Assembly: GCA_963834425.1 (NCBI GenBank)
Contig: CAWIBR010000013.1
Location: 186,001-250,000 of the forward strand
Source: CAVURS01 sp963834425
GTDB lineage: Bacteria > Actinomycetota > Actinomycetes > Actinomycetales > CAVURS01
DNA: 64,000 bases
Reading direction: 5' to 3'
A model generated the notes under the pieces. It made no database searches. It was not told the DNA's origin and saw only the letters and a list, made by a program, of their open reading frames with translations. Positions within the stretch are counted from its first letter, which is position 1. Each line of letters starts with the position of its first letter. The position numbers and the translations under genes were made by a program. Positions 24,441-33,100 of the stretch are shown here, one piece after another.

Positions 24441-26179
24441 GCCTCCTCCCCGCGCAGGACGACCGATCGGTAGGCCGGCGTGCTGTCCAGCAGCTCCTCA
24501 TGGGTGCCGCTCGCCCGGACCCGACCGCCGGCCAGGAAGACGACCCGGTCGGCGTGATCGAGCAGCAGCGGGCTGGAGGTGATGACCACGGTCGACCGGC
24601 CGGCGCGCGCGTCGCGCAGCCGCTGCCCGATCCGGGCTTCGGTGTGCGCGTCGACGGCGCTGGTGGGTTCGACCAGGACGAGGGTCTCGGCGTCGCGCAG
24701 CAACGCGCGGGCCAGGGCCAACCGCTGTCGCTGCCCGCCGGAGAGCGAGCGGCCGCGCTCCTCGAGCCGGCTCTCCAGCCCCTCCGGCAGCGCGTCGACG
24801 GCGTCGGCCGCGCTGGCCACCTCGATGGCCGCCCAGATGTCGGCGTCACTGATGTCGACGCCGTCGGGTCCGGCCAGCTCCTCGCGCAGCACCCCGGTGA
24901 ACAGCCGCGGCTCGGTCTCGGAGACGACCACCCGCTGGCGCACCTCGGCCAGCGGCAGGGCCGAGAGCCGGACGCCGCCGAGCTGGACCCCGGCTGCCGA
25001 CTCGTTGCCCGGACCGCTCTCGCCGGCTCCGAACCGGCCGAGCCGGTCGGCCAGCGCAGCCGACTCCTCGGGATAGGCCGACACGATGGCCGTCAGCTCG
25101 CCCGGCGCGAGCACCAGGCCGGACTCCGGATCCTCCAGCGCCGCCCCGCGTGCGGGTGATGCCCCGCTGACCAAGGGATCGCGCACGGCCGGCCGGACCG
25201 ACAAGACGCGGATCACCCGCCGGGCTCCCACATAGGCCCGGGTCGCGCGGTCGGCCATCTCGATCGTCGTACCGAGGGGTGCGACCAGGAAGGCGGCGTA
25301 GCCGTACGCCGCGACCAGGCCGCCGGCGCTGATTTTGCCCTCGATCGCGAACCGGGCCCCGATCCAGGTGATCAGCACCACGAACACCCCGGGCAGGAGG
25401 ACGTGGGCGGCGTCCAGGACCGACTGGACCGCCGCGACCCGCACGCCCTCGCGGCGGACCTGCTCGGACTCCCGGGCGTACCGCCCGGCGAACGTCTCCT
25501 CGCCGCCGATGCCGCGGAGCACCCGCAACCCGGCGACGGTGTCCGCGCCCAGCGTCGTGAGGCGACCGACGTGCTCGCGCTGCTCGGCCTGCCGGTGGTG
25601 GAGCGGGACGATCAGGCCCCCGAGAGCCAGGGTGACGATCGGCACCCCGATCAACACGAGAAGCCCGAGCGGCACCGAGATCCGCAGCAGGATCACCGCG
25701 ACGATGACGTAGGCCACCACGGCGCCGGTGAACCGGGCGAAGACGTCGTACATCCCGCCGACCCGTTGGGCGTCGCTGGCCACCGTGGCGACCACCTCGC
25801 CGGTCGGGATCTGTTGCGGCAGAGCGGATCCCGTGCCGGCGGTGTGTTCGCCGAGCAGCTGGATCACCCGGAACGCCGCCTGCAGCCAGTTCGCGACGGC
25901 CGCCCGGTGACGCATGATGCCGCAGAAGGACACCGTCACCGCGAGGGCGAGCACGACACCGGCCCAGCCCACCAGGGCCCGGCCGTCGCCCGCGATGACG
26001 CCCTGGTTGATCGCCGCGCCGATCGTGGCCGGCAGCAAGGCCTGGGCGGCGAACCAGAGAGTGCCCCACGTCATGCCGGTCAGCAGCGCCCGCCACTGCT
26101 TGCGGGCGATCCACCACAGCAGCCGCCCCGGCGACCTCAGGTCGGGCTGACCGGGGTCGGCATACGGGAGGGAGCGCAC
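24437..26179 (-). CDS. ABC exporter half with degenerate ATPase site
   Basis: A 580-residue permease-ATPase fusion, first gene of the exporter operon. Membrane helices occupy about residues 30-300. The ATPase keeps the signature LSGGQRQRLALARALL, but the Walker A position (near residue 365) reads AIVSAYPEESAAL with no GxxGxGKS, and Walker B reads LVLVEPTSAVDAHTEA; the switch region is ITSSPLLLDHADRVVFL with no His. It can thus lend its intact signature loop to the partner's Walker A, but can scarcely bind ATP itself: an extreme case of the asymmetric exporters. GTG 26179 has a TAGCGT box 8 bases upstream. Confidence 0.85.
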   Translation of the reverse strand: MRSLPYADPGQPDLRSPGRLLWWIARKQWRALLTGMTWGTLWFAAQALLPATIGAAINQGVIAGDGRALVGWAGVVLALAVTVSFCGIMRHRAAVANWLQAAFRVIQLLGEHTAGTGSALPQQIPTGEVVATVASDAQRVGGMYDVFARFTGAVVAYVIVAVILLRISVPLGLLVLIGVPIVTLALGGLIVPLHHRQAEQREHVGRLTTLGADTVAGLRVLRGIGGEETFAGRYARESEQVRREGVRVAAVQSVLDAAHVLLPGVFVVLITWIGARFAIEGKISAGGLVAAYGYAAFLVAPLGTTIEMADRATRAYVGARRVIRVLSVRPAVRDPLVSGASPARGAALEDPESGLVLAPGELTAIVSAYPEESAALADRLGRFGAGESGPGNESAAGVQLGGVRLSALPLAEVRQRVVVSETEPRLFTGVLREELAGPDGVDISDADIWAAIEVASAADAVDALPEGLESRLEERGRSLSGGQRQRLALARALLRDAETLVLVEPTSAVDAHTEARIGQRLRDARAGRSTVVITSSPLLLDHADRVVFLAGGRVRASGTHEELLDSTPAYRSVVLRGEEA

Positions 26180-26187
26180 AAGGCTCC

Positions 26188-26193
26188 ACGCTA
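26188..26193 (-). promoter_or_regulatory. -10 box of ABC exporter operon
   Basis: On the minus strand TAGCGT lies 8 bases before the GTG at 26179, fitting the leaderless pattern of the window. Confidence 0.4.
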
Positions 26194-26266
26194 TTGACCC
26201 GAGCCAGCCGGACGAAACCGGTTATCCCGCTGCCACCGACCGGCCCGGGCACCCAGCGGCGCCGGT

Positions 26267-26272
26267 TACCGT
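26267..26272 (+). promoter_or_regulatory. -10 box of apparent leaderless transcript (SURF1)
   Basis: TACCGT, 6 bases before the GTG at 26279. Confidence 0.45.
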
Positions 26273-26278
26273 TCTGGG

Positions 26279-27128
26279 GTGTCCGATCCGAGCGACCCGC
26301 CGCGCAGCGCTTGGCGCACCGCGCGGGAGCCGCGCTGGCTGGGCGCGCTCGGCATCATCCTGGTGCTCTGCGTCGCCTTCGCCTGGCTGGGTCGCTGGCA
26401 GCTCGACGTCGCCCGGTCCAAGGAGGCGCCCAAGCACCCCGTCGTCCTGCCGACAGCGCCCCTGGACCAGGTCGTCCAGCCGCAGCAGACCTTCCGCAAC
26501 GACATGGTCGCCCGGCCGGTCACGGTGAGCGGCGAGTACGACGCGGGCAAGCAGCTGCTCGTCTCGGGCAAGCAGCAGGGCGGTGCCGATGGGTACTGGG
26601 TGTTGACCGGTCTGCGCGTGCCGTCGGGTGCGCTGGTCCCGGTCGTCCGGGGGTTCGTGCCGGCGTCGGCGGTGTCCGCCCGGTCGGCCGACCTCACGCC
26701 GCCGACCGGTCCGATCGCGCTGTCCGGTGCGCTCGAGCCCCCCGACCCGGCGCCGGCCGACGGGGACTCCCCTGACGTGCCCGCCGGGCAGATCCCCGCG
26801 GCCGACACCGCCGACGTCGTCAACCTGTGGGGCAACCCGATCTACAACGTCCTGCTCTACGCCGACGCTGCATCGGTGGGCCCGGCCGGCTCGACCCTCC
26901 TGGCCGTGCCGGCGCCGGCGGCCAACCAGGGCGGGCACCTGGACCTGCTCAACGCGGCGTACGCCGTCCAGTGGTGGCTCTTCGGCGTCTTCGCGCTGCT
27001 GCTCTGGTGGAGGATGGTCAAACAGGACTCGACCGTCCGCCGGACCGAAACCGCCGCCGCGCCGCCGGATGCCGGGCCGCGCCGATCCGCAACCCGACCC
27101 GCACGCCAAGGAGCTCAGCACACCGTGA
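26279..27128 (+). CDS. SURF1-family cytochrome oxidase biogenesis protein (frameshift near its end)
   Basis: About 283 residues after correction. Two membrane helices bracket a periplasmic domain, as in SURF1: N-terminal LGIILVLCVAFAWLGRWQL and C-terminal LLNAAYAVQWWLFGVFALLLWW. The middle has the SURF1-type GGADGYWVLTGLRVPSGALVPVVRGFV. SURF1 helps assemble haem-copper oxidase. As printed, the frame runs on into the DUF3817 gene, giving an apparent 405-residue fusion. In the +1 frame the end reads DPHAKELSTP and stops at 27126-27128, exactly overlapping the GTG of DUF3817 in a GTGA, the junction type used throughout the window. One extra base near 27080 is the simplest explanation. Confidence 0.8.
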
Positions 27129-27496
27129 CCGGACCGGCCATCGACTCTGAATCCGCAGCGGCCCGCCGCCAGCGCGGCGCCCGCGGGGCGTTGACTCGCT
27201 ACCGGTTCATGGCGTTCTTCACCGGCACCATGCTGCTCATCCTGACCTTCGTGGCGATCCCGCTACAGGTCTGGGGCAACAACGACGTGCTGGTGCACAT
27301 CTTCGGGTTCATCCACGGCTGGGGCTTCATCATCTACCTGGTGACGGTCGCCGACCTGGGCTTGCGACTGCGGTGGAACCTCGTCCGGATCGTGCTGGTC
27401 GCGGTGGCCGGCACGGTGCCGTTCTGCTCGTTCATCGCCGAGCACCAGATCATGAAGCGGATCCGCGCAGCGCAGACGGCGAGCGCGGCCGGATAA
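27125..27496 (+). CDS. DUF3817 family membrane protein
   Basis: A 123-residue integral membrane protein with about three helices: FMAFFTGTMLLILTFVAIPLQV, then the family stretch HGWGFIIYLVTVADLGLRLRW and VLVAVAGTVPFCSFIAEHQIMKRI. The start is the GTG at 27125, with AAGGAG 11 bases upstream, rather than an in-frame fusion to SURF1. DUF3817 genes are often next to guaA or SURF1 in actinobacteria; the function is unknown. The TAA stop at 27494-27496 is itself part of the TAACCT -10 box of guaA. Confidence 0.8.
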   Translation: MTGPAIDSESAAARRQRGARGALTRYRFMAFFTGTMLLILTFVAIPLQVWGNNDVLVHIFGFIHGWGFIIYLVTVADLGLRLRWNLVRIVLVAVAGTVPFCSFIAEHQIMKRIRAAQTASAAG

Positions 27497-27499
27497 CCT
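27494..27499 (+). promoter_or_regulatory. -10 box of apparent leaderless transcript (guaA)
   Basis: TAACCT, 6 bases before the GTG at 27506. Its first three bases are the stop codon of the DUF3817 gene. Confidence 0.5.
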
Positions 27500-27505
27500 G
27501 AGCCG

Positions 27506-29087
27506 GTGACCGACCCAGCCTCGCCACGTTCCGAAGGCCCGGCCCGACCCGTCCTCGTCGTCGACTTCGGCGCCCAGTACGCCCAGCTGATCGCGCGCCG
27601 CGTGCGCGAGGCCAACGTCTACAGCGAGATCGTCCCCCACACCCTGCCGGTCGCCGAGCTGCTGGCCCGCGACCCCGCCGCCGTGATCCTGTCCGGCGGC
27701 CCGAGCAGCGTCTATGCGCGAGGGCGCCCCCTCGGTCGACCCGGCGCTCTTCGCGGCCGGGGTCCCCGTGCTCGGCATCTGTTACGGCTTCCAGGCGATG
27801 GCCCTGGCCCTCGGCGGCGACGTGGCCCAGACCGGTCTGCGCGAGTACGGCGGGACCGCCGCAGCCGTGCAGCCGGAAGGGTCCACCTTGTTCGACGGCC
27901 AGGCCACCGAGCAGTCGGTCTGGATGAGCCACGGAGACGCGGTGCACCGGGCTCCCGAGGGCTTCCGGGTCACGGGGGAGTCGGCCGGCTCGCCCGTGGC
28001 GGCGTTCGAGGACGACGCCCGGCAGCTGTACGGCGTGCAGTGGCATCCGGAGGTCGTGCACTCGGCGTACGGGCAACGGGTGATCGAGAACTTCCTGGCC
28101 CGCGGGGCGCGGATCGCGCCGAACTGGACGACGGCCGGGGTCGTCGACGACCTCATCGCCGCGGTCCGGGCCCAGGTCGGCGACGCCCGGGTGATCTGCG
28201 GCCTGTCTGGCGGGGTGGACTCCTCGGTGGCGGCGGCGTTGGTGCAGCGGGCGGTCGGCGATCAGCTGACCTGTGTCTTCGTCGACCACGGCCTGCTGCG
28301 GGCAGGGGAGGCCGAGCAGGTCGAGAAGGACTTCGTCGCGGCGACCGGCGTCGATCTCGTCGTCGTCGATGCGAGCCAGCAGTTCCTGGCCGCGCTCGCC
28401 GGCGTCACCGACCCAGAGACCAAGCGCAAGGCGATCGGCCGGGAGTTCATCCGGGCCTTCGAGGGCGCGGCTCGGGACATCTCGGCCCGCGAGGAGGTCC
28501 GGTTCCTGGTCCAGGGAACGCTCTATCCGGACGTCGTCGAGTCCGGCGGTGGCGAGGGGGCGGCGACGATCAAGTCGCATCACAACGTCGGCGGACTGCC
28601 GGACGACCTCCAGTTCGAGCTGGTCGAACCCCTGCGGCGGCTGTTCAAGGATGAGGTGCGCGCGGTCGGCCTCGAGCTCGAGGTGCCCGAGGCCATTGTC
28701 TGGCGGCAACCGTTCCCCGGACCGGGTCTGGGCATCCGGATCGTCGGCGAAGTCACGGCCGATCGGCTGGCCATCCTGCGGACCGCGGATCTCATCGCCC
28801 GCGAGGAGCTTTCGGCGGCTGGCCTGGACCGAGACATCTGGCAGTGCCCGGTCGTGCTGCTGGCCGATGTGCGCTCGGTCGGCGTGCAGGGCGACGGTCG
28901 CACCTACGGCCACCCGATCGTGTTGCGGCCGGTGTCCTCCGAGGACGCGATGACCGCCGACTGGACCCGCGTGCCCTACGACGTGCTGGCGCGGATCTCG
29001 ACCCGGATCACCAACGAGGTGCCCGAGGTCAACCGGGTCGTCCTGGACGTGACGAGCAAACCCCCCGGCACCATCGAGTGGGAGTGA
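27506..29087 (+). CDS. guaA: GMP synthase (glutamine-hydrolysing), frameshifted
   Basis: Full length is 527 residues after removing one base. The N-terminal class I glutamine amidotransferase shows VVDFGAQYAQLIARRVRE, the Cys nucleophile in GICYGFQAMALALGG, and the His-Glu pair in YGVQWHPEVVHS. The ATP-pyrophosphatase domain has the P-loop GLSGGVDSSVAAALV, then the dimerisation domain ending NRVVLDVTSKPPGTIEWE. It aminates XMP to GMP after guaB. The frame changes at about 27717-27720: VILSGGPSSVYA continues as EGAPSVDPALFAAGVPVLG only if TATGCGCGAG loses one base. Loss of this gene would give guanine auxotrophy, so sequence error is more likely than a true pseudogene. Confidence 0.93.
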
Positions 29088-29097
29088 CTGTCTGCCG

Positions 29098-30351
29098 TCA
29101 GACCGGGACGGACTCCCGAGGGACCGGCCGGCGGTCCATGGCCCGCCACTCGGGGCGCAGGGCCGGCAGCGTGGTGGCGATGGCGTAGAGCACGCCGCAG
29201 ATGGCCAGGGCCGCGCTGACCCCGAGCCGTTCGCTCAGCAGGCCGCCGACCAGGCCACCGAACGGGATCAGGGCCCAGGCGGCGCTGTTGATCAGGGCCA
29301 TCACGCGCCCCCGCAGGTGCTCCGGGATCCGCTCCAGCTCGACGGCGGCCAGGATCGGGTTGATCGTGCCGGCGCCGATCCCACCGACGAAGATCACGCT
29401 GAGGACGACCCACAGCGGTGCGCCGGAGGCCAGCACCAGGAAGCGCGGCCCGCCGATCAGGAAGAACCCCCACCCGAAGGTCGCGCGCCGCGGCAGCCGG
29501 TGACCATAGATGGCCGCCGCGACCGCGCCGATCACCGCGCCGGCGGCCATCGTGGCCGAGACGGCGCCCATCAGCCCGGCGCCGCCGCCGCGCGACCGAG
29601 CCCAGACCGCCAGCAGCACCGTGGCCAGCGCGGCGTCCAGCAGGTTGGTCGTGGCGACCATGCCGACGATCGAGCGCAGCAGCCCGTCCTGTCGCAGGAA
29701 GCGGGCACCGGACCGCAACCGGTGCAGATAGGTCAGGCCGTCCTCCTCGGCGTCGGGCACGGGCTGGCCGATCGTGCGCGGCACCAGGGTGGCGACGATG
29801 AGCGCGCAGACCGCGAACGAGGCGGCATCGACGGCGAGGGCCGCCGGTGCTCCGATCACGACGACCAGCGCCGCCGCTCCGATCGGGCCGATGATCGACG
29901 ACGCGCGACTCACCCCGTCGGCCAGGCCGAGCACCCGCTCGCGCGGCTGTCCGGTCGCGGACGCCACGGCCGGAGCCATCACGTACTTCGAGATGTCGCC
30001 GGGGCCGCGGACCAACCCGGCCGCGGCGACCAGCACGAGCAACCAACCAAACGTCAACTGTCCCAACGCATACAGCACCGGGATGGCGGAGACGACGACG
30101 GCGCTGAGCAGGTCACAGACGATGCTGACCCGTCGCGGCCCGACCCGGTCGGTCAGCGGTCCGGCGAGACCCTGCACCACGACGTACGGCGCCATCTCGG
30201 CGAAGGCGACGACGCCGGTCCGCAACGGCGACCCGGTGGTGATCAGGACGAAGAGCGGGAGCGCGATCGCCGACAGCCGGGTGCCGACCAGCGAGACGCC
30301 CGAGGCGACCAGCATGGCGACGAGTGGGCGACGGGACGGGCGAGCGCTCAT
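29098..30351 (-). CDS. MFS transporter
   Basis: A 417-residue major facilitator protein with about 12 hydrophobic segments, of the type related to MFS_3/enterobactin-exporter-like carriers. The motif A-like loop between helices 2 and 3 reads GPLTDRVGPRRVSIVCD, and the second half has the matching LRGRVMALINSAAW. The ATG at 30351 overlaps the stop of the ArsR-type regulator upstream by ATGA, so regulator and pump are one transcript and the pump is the likely target of that regulator. Substrate unknown; a drug or metabolite efflux role is inferred. It converges on guaA with only 10 bases between the stops. Confidence 0.85.
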   Translation of the reverse strand: MSARPSRRPLVAMLVASGVSLVGTRLSAIALPLFVLITTGSPLRTGVVAFAEMAPYVVVQGLAGPLTDRVGPRRVSIVCDLLSAVVVSAIPVLYALGQLTFGWLLVLVAAAGLVRGPGDISKYVMAPAVASATGQPRERVLGLADGVSRASSIIGPIGAAALVVVIGAPAALAVDAASFAVCALIVATLVPRTIGQPVPDAEEDGLTYLHRLRSGARFLRQDGLLRSIVGMVATTNLLDAALATVLLAVWARSRGGGAGLMGAVSATMAAGAVIGAVAAAIYGHRLPRRATFGWGFFLIGGPRFLVLASGAPLWVVLSVIFVGGIGAGTINPILAAVELERIPEHLRGRVMALINSAAWALIPFGGLVGGLLSERLGVSAALAICGVLYAIATTLPALRPEWRAMDRRPVPRESVPV

Positions 30352-30950
30352 CGCGCATCGTCCTCGGCCCGCGGGTAGACCTGCAGCTGCACGTTCACCC
30401 GGCGGGCGCCCTCGGGGACGTCGGGGTCGGGGTCGTCGGCCCGGGGCAGCTCCTCGACCAAGGCCCACATCGCCCGGCTCAGCTCCGCGGCCTGCTCGGC
30501 GGTCAGCCGCAGGGTCAGGTCGCTCATGGTCCCAGCGCTCTGCCACTCCGGCGGCAGGGTCGGGCGCTCGTCCAGGTAGCGCTGGATGTTGGCGGCGGAG
30601 ATCTCGACGATGCTGCGCAGGTACGCCTCGCCCTCGGCTGCCGAGTCCGGGTCGGACGACGGTGTCAGATCGAAGGTCGTGACCCGGTGCGCGGCGCGCC
30701 ACCAGCGCTCCCGGCCGGCGCTGAGGTCCTCGGCGTCGACGATGAAGCCGTAGGTCGCGAGCTGGCGCAGGTGGTAGCTGGTGGCGGCGCTGGACAGGCC
30801 CAGCCGCTCGCCCAGCTTGGTCGCGGTCGACGGACCGTCGATCCGGAGCATCCCCAACAGCCGGACCCGGACCGGGTGGGCCAGGCCGCGCAGGGTGCGC
30901 GAGTCGACCTGGACGTTCTCCGACGGTTGGACCGGGTGGCTGGAGCTCAT
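30348..30950 (-). CDS. ArsR-family winged-helix transcriptional regulator
   Basis: A 200-residue regulator. Residues about 15-85 are an ArsR/HTH_20-type winged helix: LRGLAHPVRVRLLGMLRIDGPSTATKLGERLGLSSAATSYHLRQLATYGFI, then a wing at EDLSAGRERWWRAA. The C-terminal half is helical with no cysteine cluster, so metal sensing is unlikely. It is co-transcribed with the MFS gene. Its start ATG at 30950 has TACAGT 6 bases upstream, and a 38-base palindrome immediately behind that box, the probable operator for autoregulation. Confidence 0.85.
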   Translation of the reverse strand: MSSSHPVQPSENVQVDSRTLRGLAHPVRVRLLGMLRIDGPSTATKLGERLGLSSAATSYHLRQLATYGFIVDAEDLSAGRERWWRAAHRVTTFDLTPSSDPDSAAEGEAYLRSIVEISAANIQRYLDERPTLPPEWQSAGTMSDLTLRLTAEQAAELSRAMWALVEELPRADDPDPDVPEGARRVNVQLQVYPRAEDDAR

Positions 30951-30956
30951 GCCCCG

Positions 30957-30962
30957 ACTGTA
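30957..30962 (-). promoter_or_regulatory. -10 box of ArsR-MFS operon
   Basis: Minus-strand TACAGT, 6 bases before the ATG at 30950, next to the palindromic operator at 30964-31001. Confidence 0.5.
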
Positions 30963-30963
30963 G

Positions 30964-31001
30964 CTATCCAAAGACTCCTTTGCAAAGGGTTCTTTGGATA
31001 G
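30964..31001. promoter_or_regulatory. 38-base palindromic operator upstream of ArsR regulator
   Basis: CTATCCAAAGA and TCTTTGGATAG form 11-base perfect arms; the core CCTTTGCAAAGG is itself palindromic; only two internal positions per side mismatch. The centre is between 30982 and 30983. It is strikingly AT-rich for the region, lies over the -35 area of the ArsR promoter, and may also end the PspC transcript that stops at 31003. Confidence 0.75.
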
Positions 31002-31002
31002 A

Positions 31003-31227
31003 TCAGGCCTGGGGCATGACGATCCAGCAGGCGACGTAGAGCAGGAGGCCGGCGCCGCTGAACAGGGTCGCGGCGGCGAAGCCGACCCGGACCAGAACCG
31101 GGTCAACGCCGGCGTACTGCGCAATGCCGGTACAGACGCCGGCGAGCATCTTGCCGTCGCGGACCCGGGTCAGACGGCGGGGCTGGCTGGCTGCGTAGGA
31201 GGGCTGGGATGCGGTGTTTTCGCTCAT
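31003..31227 (-). CDS. small PspC-domain protein
   Basis: A 74-residue protein that is almost only a PspC domain: RRLTRVRDGKMLAGVCTGIAQYAGVDPVLVRVGFAAATLF, then one membrane helix GAGLLLYVACWIVMP. PspC domains anchor phage-shock or envelope-stress sensing at the membrane. The start is the ATG at 31227 (MSENTASQ); an upstream in-frame start would add residues with no PspC similarity. It stands alone here; two larger PspC proteins occur at 37012-38592 and 38768-40288. Specific role unknown. Confidence 0.8.
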   Translation of the reverse strand: MSENTASQPSYAASQPRRLTRVRDGKMLAGVCTGIAQYAGVDPVLVRVGFAAATLFSGAGLLLYVACWIVMPQA

Positions 31228-31279
31228 GCCTTGAGCCTGCGCCTGGAGGTCCGGCCACCGCATCGGGTGAGCCCCTGAG

Positions 31280-31310
31280 CGGACCCCGGCCGGACCCCGG
31301 CCGGACCCCC
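31280..31310. repeat. short 11-base tandem repeat
   Basis: CGGACCCCGGC occurs twice in full and once in part between the PspC and EVE genes. Non-coding; a slippage tract with no visible function. Confidence 0.6.
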
Positions 31311-31340
31311 GCCCAGGCCCTGAGAGTCGGGCCCGCAGAC

Positions 31341-31748
31341 TCAGCCCGGTGGCACCATCGCGGCGATCGCGTCGGCTGCACCTGGCTCGAGCTCAAAGCA
31401 GCCGAACCGAAGACGGCTGAGCGGCAGGTGGGGCCGAAGCTGGGTCAGCGGGATCGGTTCGATCTCCCGCAGGTCGACCCGGAGTCGGAAGCCGCCAGCG
31501 ATGACGGCGCTGGGCTCGGGTTCGGTGCCGGTCACCGTCCCGACGATCGCTATCGCCTGGAACGGCTCTCCGTCCGGGAACGCCGTTTTCGGCGAGTAGA
31601 CCAGGATGCGGTCGCCGACAGCCATCCGCTCCAGGGGAGCCCGCTTGCCGTGGTTGACCATGATGAACCCCTCGGCCAGGCCGCGACCGGCATGCTCGCG
31701 AGAGACCACAATCACCCAGGTGCGCGGGACGACCGACGATGGGGACAT
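31341..31748 (-). CDS. EVE domain-containing protein (UPF0310 type)
   Basis: A 135-residue EVE-domain protein. It has the family N-terminus WVIVVSREHAGRGLAEGFIMVNHGKRAPLERMAVGDRILVYSPK, then VGTVTG and FRLRVDL strands. EVE domains have a PUA-like fold and recognise modified bases in RNA or DNA; stand-alone members are thought to bind modified nucleic acid. ATG 31748 has a TAGGTT box 6 bases upstream, which supports this start over a TTG six bases further up. No restriction or modification genes are adjacent, so a defence role is not indicated here. Confidence 0.8.
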   Translation of the reverse strand: MSPSSVVPRTWVIVVSREHAGRGLAEGFIMVNHGKRAPLERMAVGDRILVYSPKTAFPDGEPFQAIAIVGTVTGTEPEPSAVIAGGFRLRVDLREIEPIPLTQLRPHLPLSRLRFGCFELEPGAADAIAAMVPPG

Positions 31749-31754
31749 GGCCAA

Positions 31755-31760
31755 AACCTA
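31755..31760 (-). promoter_or_regulatory. -10 box of apparent leaderless transcript (EVE gene)
   Basis: Minus-strand TAGGTT, 6 bases before the ATG at 31748. Confidence 0.5.
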
Positions 31761-31798
31761 GTCGCCCCGTCTGACGCTGACCTCTGCCGCAACGGGTT

Positions 31799-32594
31799 TC
31801 ACGCTCGGACGGTGACCGGCCGATCCGGCGTGCCGGCTCGGATGACCTCGACCAGGCTCTCGGTGGGCTCGACCCGCGCGCCCGGCCAGACCACGCAGCG
31901 CTCGATCCGACCCTCGACGACGGCCCCTTCGCCGACGACCGAAGCGCCGCCGCTCGCGTGCAGGTTGGCGGCCAGATAGTCAGCCGGCGTGCCGCAGTCG
32001 ATCGCGACATCCTTCGTCGTCATCAGGTCCAGGCGGCCGCGCTCGTGCTCGCTGCGCCAGAGCACCTCGTAGAGCCCGCTCGGCTCCGCGGCCAGCGGCT
32101 CGACGTACCGCCAGGGGAGCAGCGCGGCCCCGACGTAGCGGATCGAGCCGAAGTCGGCGCGGTCGCCCGATCTCCTTGCCCAGCAACCGGATTCGCGAGC
32201 CGTCCCACCCGTCGACCAGCTCGGAAAGGCCGCCGGGGAGGTAGGCGTCGGAGTTGGTCAGCAGCACGGGTCGGCCGTTGATCCAAGGTCGGAGTGCGCC
32301 CAAGGCCCCAGCGGTGCCGAGCGCGATCGGCTGCTCCTCACTGAGGGTGACTCGCTGACCGAGGTGATGGCGCAGCAGGTCGGGCAGGTGATGCAGGTTG
32401 ACCGCCAGGTGGGCGGGCCCCAACCCGACGTACGGCGAGATCCGATTCAGGGCGAGGTCGACCAACGGTCGGTTAGCGATGGGGCACAACGGTTTTGGCA
32501 GCTGGTCGGTCAGCGGTCGCAGGCGTTGACCACGGCCGGCAGCGAGCACCACGCCGGCGAGATCGAGGCCAGCCAGATCGAGACGCTGGCTCAC
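31799..32594 (-). CDS. nucleotidyltransferase family protein, sugar-1-phosphate type (frameshifted)
   Basis: About 265 residues after removing one base. The N-terminus has the NDP-sugar pyrophosphorylase signature LAAGRGQRLRPLTDQLPKPLCPIANRP, then LGTAGALGAL and the metal-site Asp in LLTNSDAYLPGG. The frame changes near 32165 after LLGKEIG; the second segment (ADFGSIRYVGAALLPW through WRSEHERGRLDLMTTKDVAIDCGTPADYLAANLHASGG) is in another frame and ends with a short left-handed-helix-like tail. It probably makes an NDP-sugar, such as GDP-mannose or dTDP-glucose type. The GTG start overlaps the Nudix stop by GTGA, so it is the last of a three-gene unit. Confidence 0.8.
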
Positions 32595-33100
32595 TGCTGT
32601 TGGACCCGCCGCAACAGCTCGAGCACGTCGCGGGTCACGGCGTCCTCATCGTGCTGGATCAGCTCCTCGACGCTGCGCCAGGCCACCCGGAACGCCTCGC
32701 CTCGGGGAGCGACCACCGGCCGCTCGGCGACCCGCTGGTAGAAGATCACGTCGACCCGCTGCGAGTGCGGCTCGACCAGCGTCGCCGCGGGCAGGTCGGT
32801 CTCGATGACCAGGCCCAGCTCCTCGCGGGTCTCGCGCACCACGGCCTCGGCGGGCGACTCGCCATGGTCCAGCAGGCCGCCCGGCAGGGTCCAGCCCTCG
32901 CGATGCAGCTGACGCAAGACGAGGACCGACCCGTCGTGGTCGAGGACGAGGAGGGCTCCGACGGTGTAGGTCGGCGAGATGACCCGGACCGCCCACCGCT
33001 GCATCCGATGGGGCAGCCGGCCGAAGCCGATCAGCCCGGTCCGATAGATCGTGCGGACCAGTCGCCGCCACAGGCCCCGGAGTCCTCGGGCCTCAGCCAT
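32591..33100 (-). CDS. Nudix hydrolase
   Basis: A 169-residue Nudix protein. The Nudix box is complete: GGLLDHGESPAEAVVRETREELG (G-x5-E-x7-RE-x2-EE-x-G), at about residues 75-97, preceded by LRQLHREGWTLP. A basic, partly hydrophobic N-terminus (LRGLWRRLVRTIYRTGLIGFGRL) is typical of actinobacterial members in such clusters. It hydrolyses a nucleoside diphosphate linked to an unknown moiety. ATG 33100 overlaps the upstream PIG-L gene by 8 bases, and its stop overlaps the nucleotidyltransferase, suggesting coordinated nucleotide-sugar metabolism. Confidence 0.85.
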   Translation of the reverse strand: MAEARGLRGLWRRLVRTIYRTGLIGFGRLPHRMQRWAVRVISPTYTVGALLVLDHDGSVLVLRQLHREGWTLPGGLLDHGESPAEAVVRETREELGLVIETDLPAATLVEPHSQRVDVIFYQRVAERPVVAPRGEAFRVAWRSVEELIQHDEDAVTRDVLELLRRVQQQ

